DNA of 64,000 bases from Bacillus sp. FJAT-26390 (GTDB taxonomy: Bacteria; Bacillota; Bacilli; Paenibacillales; Paenibacillaceae), in assembly GCF_001682865.1 (NCBI RefSeq), contig NZ_MAQX01000033.1:310001-374000 (forward strand), read 5' to 3'. The notes below the pieces were generated by a model. The model was not told where the DNA came from. It saw only the letters and a list, made by a program, of their open reading frames with translations, and did no database searches. Both the position numbers and the translations under genes were made by a program. How positions within the stretch are numbered: position 1 is the first letter of the stretch; each line of letters opens with the position of its first letter. This document shows, piece by piece, positions 59,436-64,000 of this stretch.

Positions 59436-61703
59436 ATGTCCATTAAAGCTAAACTATCTTTTTCAATCTCGGTTATTGTCGCTGTTATACTGGCGCTTTA
59501 CATATCAATCTATTATGTTTCGTCTAAAGCAGAGGTGCAGTCTACCCTCGAGCAGCAAGTGAACAATATAGCGAAGCAAATCAGCCTCACGCTTGAAGCA
59601 TCGGAGAGCGCAAGGCAGTCTATGGAGGATACGATTGGCGAGAAGCTGCGGATGGCTGCCATCGCAGCAAAAGAGCAGCTTGATCCCGATATAGACAATG
59701 TCACAAACGAGCAGCTGATCGAAATTGCCCGCAAAATCGGCGTCGACCATATCACGTTATGGAAGAAGCTAGACGATGATGTTGTCGTGCTGAAATCATC
59801 AGATCCGAACGAAATCAACATGAGCTCCAAGACCTGGGATTACTGGTACCGTGCGTTCCTACAGCTTTTTAAAAATCATAACGTAACCATTCCCGAAGGG
59901 CAAAAGCTTGAAAACTATTGGTCGGGACCGTTTAACTTCTCCACCTCCGATCCCAAAAAAATTAGAAAATGGGGCAGCTATTTCGACGGTACGACTAACT
60001 ACATCATCAATCCTTACGTGAATGCGCAGGTGCTCCTTGATTTTGACTATACGATCGGAACAGATGCCATCGTGAACAAAATCATTGCAGACCAGCAGGA
60101 TATTCTTGAAATTACCGGCTTTGATCCGCAGTTTTTTGGAAAAAGCCCGATTATAAAAATCAAAAAAGGCATTCCCGTGTACAACTTGGACGTTCGCGAC
60201 ATTCCCTTTGGCCAATACACGTACAAGGATCAAGAGAATGATTCCATTAATATTCAATACGCTTTGAAAAGCGGCAAGGCCGTTAACGTCAAAAGCAATC
60301 TAAAGGGCAAGCGCGTCATGAAGACGTTCATCCCGATTACAATCGACAAAACATATGTCATCTGTATTAGCTTCGATCAAAATTCGATTTTGAAGCCGCT
60401 TAACCAGCAGCTTATCATGCAATCTGTCATCTCGCTCGGGCTTGTGCTTGTCACTATGATCGCCAGCTATTTCATTGCGGGTTTTATGATACGCGGCTTA
60501 AATCAAATTCTGAACAAAGTCAATGCGATCGCAGCCGGAAATTTCGGTGAAGTCATTACGATTCGCAGCAACGATGAATTCGGACTGCTCGCGTCACGGA
60601 TTGATACGATGGGCAGCAATTTGCACAGCTATACAACGCAGCTTAAGGATGCAGCGGAAGAGCTGCGCAGCACGAAGCAGTATTTGGAGTCGTTCGTGAA
60701 TCACACGTCCGATGCGATTCACGTAGCGGATTTGAAGGGCGATGTCATTCAGGTTAATCGTGCCTTTGAGACGATGTATGGCTGGTCGGAGAAAGAAGCT
60801 TTAGGCAAGCCGCTTGACAATGTGCCAGACGACTATCTCAGCTCTCACCATGAGCTGCAGGCTACCGTACTCCAAGGCGGCTCCGTTACCGACTTCGAGA
60901 CCGTGAGATATAGCAAGTGCGGCAAGCTCGTTGATCTAAGCATTACGGTCTCTCCCATCCGGGACGAGCTCGGCGAGATCATTGCGATAGCCACTATTTC
61001 AAGGAATATTACATCGCGCAAGCAGACGGAAGAGATTATTAGGCGCTCCGAGAAGCTGTCGGTCGTCGGCCAGATCGCAGCAGGCGTCGCGCATGAGGTG
61101 CGCAACCCGCTTACGACGCTTCGCGGCTTCGTGCAGCTGCAGCAGCAGACCGGCTCGCTGTCTCCGGCCCACCTCAAGGTCATGCTTGGGGAGCTTGATC
61201 AAATCAATATGATTGTGAGCGAGTTTCTCGTATTCGCCAAGCCGCAAGCGAACCTGCATCAGCCGATAAATGTGCTCGGCATCGTTAGCGACATTATGAT
61301 GCTGCTGGATTCCGAAGCAAAAATGAGCAATGTTCAGCTTGCCCTGCTCGCTGACGCCAATCTTCCCGAGGTTATCGGCGAAGCCAACCAATTAAAGCAG
61401 GTTTTCGTAAATGTGATGAAAAACGGAATCGAAGCAATGCCGGGCGGCGGCGTATTAACCGTGAAGCTTGAGTACAGAGTAGACCATATGCTAACCTTGC
61501 AGTTTATTGACCAGGGCTGCGGCATCGCGGAAGAAGATGTGCTCCGCCTAGGGGAGCCCTTCTTTACGAAAAAAACGAACGGCAACGGCCTTGGCCTCAT
61601 GGTCAGTCAACAAATTATAGCCGCACATAAGGGATCCATCGTCTTCCGCAGCGAAGTTGGCAAGGGCACCTGCGTCGAAGTTTCGCTACCTACGGGCAGC
61701 TAG
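59436..61703 (+). CDS. PAS-domain sensor histidine kinase (sporulation-kinase-like)
   Basis: 755 residues from ATG 59436, six bases after GGGGGAG (frame open to 59406 without SD). Helix 1 at ~8-26 (FSISVIVAVILALYISIYY), extracellular sensor to ~330, helix 2 near 335-360, HAMP, PAS (LESFVNHTSDAIHVADLKGD ... SEKEALG), HisKA with phospho-His in VAHEVRNPLTTL, HATPase (MKNGIEAMPGG, FIDQGCGI, NGLGLMV). The PAS-HisKA core resembles KinA/KinE-type kinases that feed Spo0F; no response regulator gene is adjacent, in keeping with an orphan kinase. Ligand unknown. Confidence 0.92.
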   Translation: MSIKAKLSFSISVIVAVILALYISIYYVSSKAEVQSTLEQQVNNIAKQISLTLEASESARQSMEDTIGEKLRMAAIAAKEQLDPDIDNVTNEQLIEIARKIGVDHITLWKKLDDDVVVLKSSDPNEINMSSKTWDYWYRAFLQLFKNHNVTIPEGQKLENYWSGPFNFSTSDPKKIRKWGSYFDGTTNYIINPYVNAQVLLDFDYTIGTDAIVNKIIADQQDILEITGFDPQFFGKSPIIKIKKGIPVYNLDVRDIPFGQYTYKDQENDSINIQYALKSGKAVNVKSNLKGKRVMKTFIPITIDKTYVICISFDQNSILKPLNQQLIMQSVISLGLVLVTMIASYFIAGFMIRGLNQILNKVNAIAAGNFGEVITIRSNDEFGLLASRIDTMGSNLHSYTTQLKDAAEELRSTKQYLESFVNHTSDAIHVADLKGDVIQVNRAFETMYGWSEKEALGKPLDNVPDDYLSSHHELQATVLQGGSVTDFETVRYSKCGKLVDLSITVSPIRDELGEIIAIATISRNITSRKQTEEIIRRSEKLSVVGQIAAGVAHEVRNPLTTLRGFVQLQQQTGSLSPAHLKVMLGELDQINMIVSEFLVFAKPQANLHQPINVLGIVSDIMMLLDSEAKMSNVQLALLADANLPEVIGEANQLKQVFVNVMKNGIEAMPGGGVLTVKLEYRVDHMLTLQFIDQGCGIAEEDVLRLGEPFFTKKTNGNGLGLMVSQQIIAAHKGSIVFRSEVGKGTCVEVSLPTGS

Positions 61704-61726
61704 GGAAATTTCCCAAGCTGCCTTTT
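61695..61726 (+). terminator. Intrinsic terminator overlapping the kinase stop codon
   Basis: GGCAGCTAGGGAAA/TTTCCCAAGCTGCC then TTTTT; the stem includes the TAG stop. Confidence 0.9.
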
Positions 61727-61834
61727 TCATAATATTTTGAAGAAGAACAAGCTACTATGGTAAAATGTGTCCGTAGCCTTTGTTCTTTTACTTCAAGAAG
61801 AACCAACTAATTCCGCTACACCCGGGAGCCGCTT

Positions 61835-63436
61835 ATGCCGATGACCTTTAATTCCCCTATTTCCCAGTATATTATTATTGTCGTTATTTCCGGCGTTCTT
61901 AGCGTGCTGCTTGCCATATATGCTTACTACAACAAGACGAATTTCACAGGCATGAAAGTATTTATGTGGTCGACTATTTTATCCGCCGTTTATACCTTTG
62001 CTTTTGCTTTCGAGCTGGCAAGCGATTCGCTTAGCGAAATCCGTTTCTGGTTAAATATCGAGTATATCGGCATGCCATTTATCGCCCCCTGCAGTTTGCT
62101 GCTGATTATGCACTACGTTGGGCTTGATAAGTTCATCGCTCCCAAAAAAACTTGGGGGTTGTTCGTCATTCCAGCCATCACGCTGCTGATGGTCACGACC
62201 AATGATTATCATCATCTGTTCTATAAGGCGCTTATTTTGAGGCCGCATGTGCCAACGCCGATGGTTGACGTGGTGCCGGGCCTCTGGTATTACGTCCATG
62301 GCAGCTATACATCCGGATCGATGTTCGCCAGCTTATTTATTTTGGCACGCCATTGGAAGAAGACGAAAGCAGTCTATCGCAAACAATTGATTACGCTTGC
62401 CATCGGTATCGCACTCCCTATGCTGGGTGCGCTCTCTTATGTGCTAGGGCTTACGCCGCTTGGGATGGATCCCGTTCCGATTCTGATGTGCATAACGTCA
62501 GCGCTGTACCTTGTATCCATCTTCTCGACGTCGCTCTTAACCGTAGCACCCATCGCGCGCGAGCATATCTTCGAGAGTATGCGCGACGGCGTGCTGGTGC
62601 TCAATTTAGAAAATCAGATTATGGACTTCAACGGAGCCGCCACGCAGATCATTCCGTCGCTGACGCCCGCGGCAATCGGCCAGAGGCTTGAGGACATATG
62701 GAAGCGCGGAGCCGAATCCGGCGCGTTCTCGTTTGGCGTAGACCCTTCCATTTTGCATGAGCAGGAGCTTAAGTGGATACGGGGCGGGGAAACGTACTAT
62801 TACCGAATTAGAGCATCGAACCTATTAAAGCCTAACGGGCAGCTAGCAGGCAAAACGATCGTTATGATCGACGTGACGGAGCATACGCTGCTTCAGAACA
62901 AGCTGCGCCATCTCGCCGAAATCGACGGGCTGACGTCCATTTATAATCGTACTTTTTTTATGGAAAAAAGCAGGAAGCTGCTTAGCACCGCCCATCAAAC
63001 GGGTGAGCCGATCTCCTTTATTTTGTTTGATATCGATTATTTCAAACAGATCAATGACCGCTATGGCCATAGCGTCGGTGATTTTGCCCTTCAGCATGTC
63101 GTCTCGATTTGCCAACAAACGCTGCCGGGCAGCGCACTGCTTGGACGCTACGGCGGAGAGGAATTCGCCATCTGCCTGCCGGGAGCAACTCTTGCCGACG
63201 GCGGACAAGCCGCGGAGAAGCTTCGCATGGAAATAGCCGGCAATCCGTTGTACAGCTCTGCCAAAGCGATTACGATTACGGCCAGCTTCGGGGTTGCGCA
63301 GGCCAAATCGGCGGATGTGCCGCTGGAAGTGCTGCTAAGCGAGGCGGATATCGCCCTCTATCGTTCCAAGCATAGCGGACGGAACGCCGTCCATCTTGCA
63401 ACGGACGACCAAGTACAAGCAAACGAAGAAAAATAA
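61835..63436 (+). CDS. Diguanylate cyclase with 7TM sensor and PAS domain
   Basis: 533 residues. About seven membrane helices at 8-230 (histidine-kinase-type 7TM sensor: FWLNIEYIGMPFIAPCSLLL), PAS-like domain ~245-345, then GGDEF domain with DGLTSIYNRTFF, ILFDIDYFKQINDRYGHSVGD and the active-site GRYGGEEF. It makes cyclic di-GMP from GTP. The position five residues before GGEEF lacks RxxD, so no product-inhibition I-site. ATG has GGGAG six bases upstream. No EAL/HD-GYP partner nearby; controls motility, biofilm or matrix in the family. Confidence 0.95.
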   Translation: MPMTFNSPISQYIIIVVISGVLSVLLAIYAYYNKTNFTGMKVFMWSTILSAVYTFAFAFELASDSLSEIRFWLNIEYIGMPFIAPCSLLLIMHYVGLDKFIAPKKTWGLFVIPAITLLMVTTNDYHHLFYKALILRPHVPTPMVDVVPGLWYYVHGSYTSGSMFASLFILARHWKKTKAVYRKQLITLAIGIALPMLGALSYVLGLTPLGMDPVPILMCITSALYLVSIFSTSLLTVAPIAREHIFESMRDGVLVLNLENQIMDFNGAATQIIPSLTPAAIGQRLEDIWKRGAESGAFSFGVDPSILHEQELKWIRGGETYYYRIRASNLLKPNGQLAGKTIVMIDVTEHTLLQNKLRHLAEIDGLTSIYNRTFFMEKSRKLLSTAHQTGEPISFILFDIDYFKQINDRYGHSVGDFALQHVVSICQQTLPGSALLGRYGGEEFAICLPGATLADGGQAAEKLRMEIAGNPLYSSAKAITITASFGVAQAKSADVPLEVLLSEADIALYRSKHSGRNAVHLATDDQVQANEEK

Positions 63437-63473
63437 CCATACTAGCACGAAAGAGATAGGTGGAGTTGATGCT

Positions 63474-64000
63474 ATGCTAAAGATAGCTTCCCTGCGCAAC
63501 AAATTGCGTTTCCGACCAAGCCCGCCGCAGGTGATGACCTTCGGCTTTATTTTAATCATCTTTATTGGCGCTCAACTGCTATCACGGCCAATCGCGTTTA
63601 CCGATGAAAGATCCATTTCCTATATAGACGCGTTGTTTATGTCTGCCAGCGCCACTTGCGTCACAGGCCTGACAGTCCTTAGCACGGGCGAGCATTTCTC
63701 CACCTTTGGTCAAGTCGTTATTATCGTACTCGCCCAAGTCGGCGGACTGGGATTTATGACGATGGCGACCTTATTTGCGCTTCTGTTCCGTAAACGGATT
63801 TCGTTTCGCGAGCGGCTTGTGCTTCAAGAATCGATGAACTATGGCTCAACCGAAGGCATTGTGCGCCTAATTCGCAAGGTGTTGATCTATGCCCTAGTCA
63901 TCGAGCTCTCGGGAGCCCTATTGCTGAGCAGCTATTTCATGCTGGAAATGCCGATCGGGAAGTCGATATATTTTGGCATATTCCATAGCATTTCGTTCTT
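63474..64000 (+). CDS. KtrB/TrkH-type potassium transporter subunit (5' part only)
   Basis: Starts ATG 63474, eight bases after GGTGGAG, and runs off the window (175 codons seen). Basic N-terminus (LRNKLRFRPSPPQ), helices FGFILIIFIGAQLLS and DALFMSASATCVTGLTVL, the latter with the first pore loop filter CVTGLT, then VVIIVLAQVGGLGFMTMATL. KtrB/KtrD proteins form a Na+-dependent K+ channel with the cytosolic KtrA/KtrC ring; that gene would be outside the window if linked. Confidence 0.93.
   Translation, partial: MLKIASLRNKLRFRPSPPQVMTFGFILIIFIGAQLLSRPIAFTDERSISYIDALFMSASATCVTGLTVLSTGEHFSTFGQVVIIVLAQVGGLGFMTMATLFALLFRKRISFRERLVLQESMNYGSTEGIVRLIRKVLIYALVIELSGALLLSSYFMLEMPIGKSIYFGIFHSISF

Overview
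The window looks like a chromosomal segment of a Paenibacillus-type Gram-positive bacterium (Paenibacillus/Cohnella group). The basis is: strong AGGAGG ribosome binding sites with frequent GTG/TTG starts; large membrane-bound AraC regulators and YesM/YesN-type two-component pairs next to sugar ABC importers; lipoprotein signal peptides; a serine T-box leader; YdjO- and DUF4023-like bacillus proteins; and a MifM-like leader ORF ahead of yidC. This is an inference from gene content. There is no rRNA or phylogenetic marker in the window, and I found no rRNA, tRNA, CRISPR array, intact transposase or prophage.

Layout. 1-4 kb: C-terminally cut Fe-S helicase with a nuclease-like N-terminus, an acidic small protein and a membrane PP2C phosphatase, all on the minus strand. 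4.3-25 kb: a large carbohydrate locus. It holds a clan GH-A glycosidase, an LplABC-type importer with an AraC membrane regulator, a GH38 alpha-mannosidase plus a GH125 exo-alpha-1,6-mannosidase, a second MalEFG-like importer and its YesMN-like sensor/regulator pair. The two importers share a cre-like 11-mer directly downstream of the -10 element. Together the genes suggest capture and intracellular trimming of alpha-mannose-rich glycans. 25-33.8 kb: YdjO, small proteins, pirin, and a GGT-amidase-FAH operon divergent from an Lrp regulator with paired half-size chromate transporters. 33.9-36.6 kb: an AT-richer island with an M50 protease, the frameshifted end of a LanM-like lanthipeptide synthetase, a LuxR-type regulator with an incomplete receiver and a membrane protein; this looks like a decayed peptide-modification cluster. 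36.7-44.4 kb: sugar isomerase, yidC with its MifM-like leader, a polar amino-acid ABC transporter, an AraC relic, DinB, DUF1284, and serS with T-box. 44.5-64 kb: GAF kinase with a cysteine cluster and NarL-type regulator, FMN reductase, lipoprotein, GxGYxYP protein, TetM-like GTPase, YceI, MATE pump, a 59-residue Glu/Ala protein without basic residues, membrane multicopper oxidase, PAS kinase, diguanylate cyclase and the start of a KtrB-type potassium channel.

Two regulatory structures stand out. (1) Upstream of yidC, a 107-codon ORF has a strong ribosome binding site, membrane segments and a W...RKV...SP-acidic segment like the Bacillus subtilis MifM arrest region. The yidC Shine-Dalgarno is locked in a hairpin whose 5' arm lies just behind that acidic segment. 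(2) Two tandem hairpin arrays of one repeat family (3.8 x 40 nt at 27237-27388, 5 x 37 nt at 58582-58766) each end directly against the Shine-Dalgarno of an uncharacterised gene. Their stem bases covary between copies, suggesting a leader-RNA element that I do not recognise.
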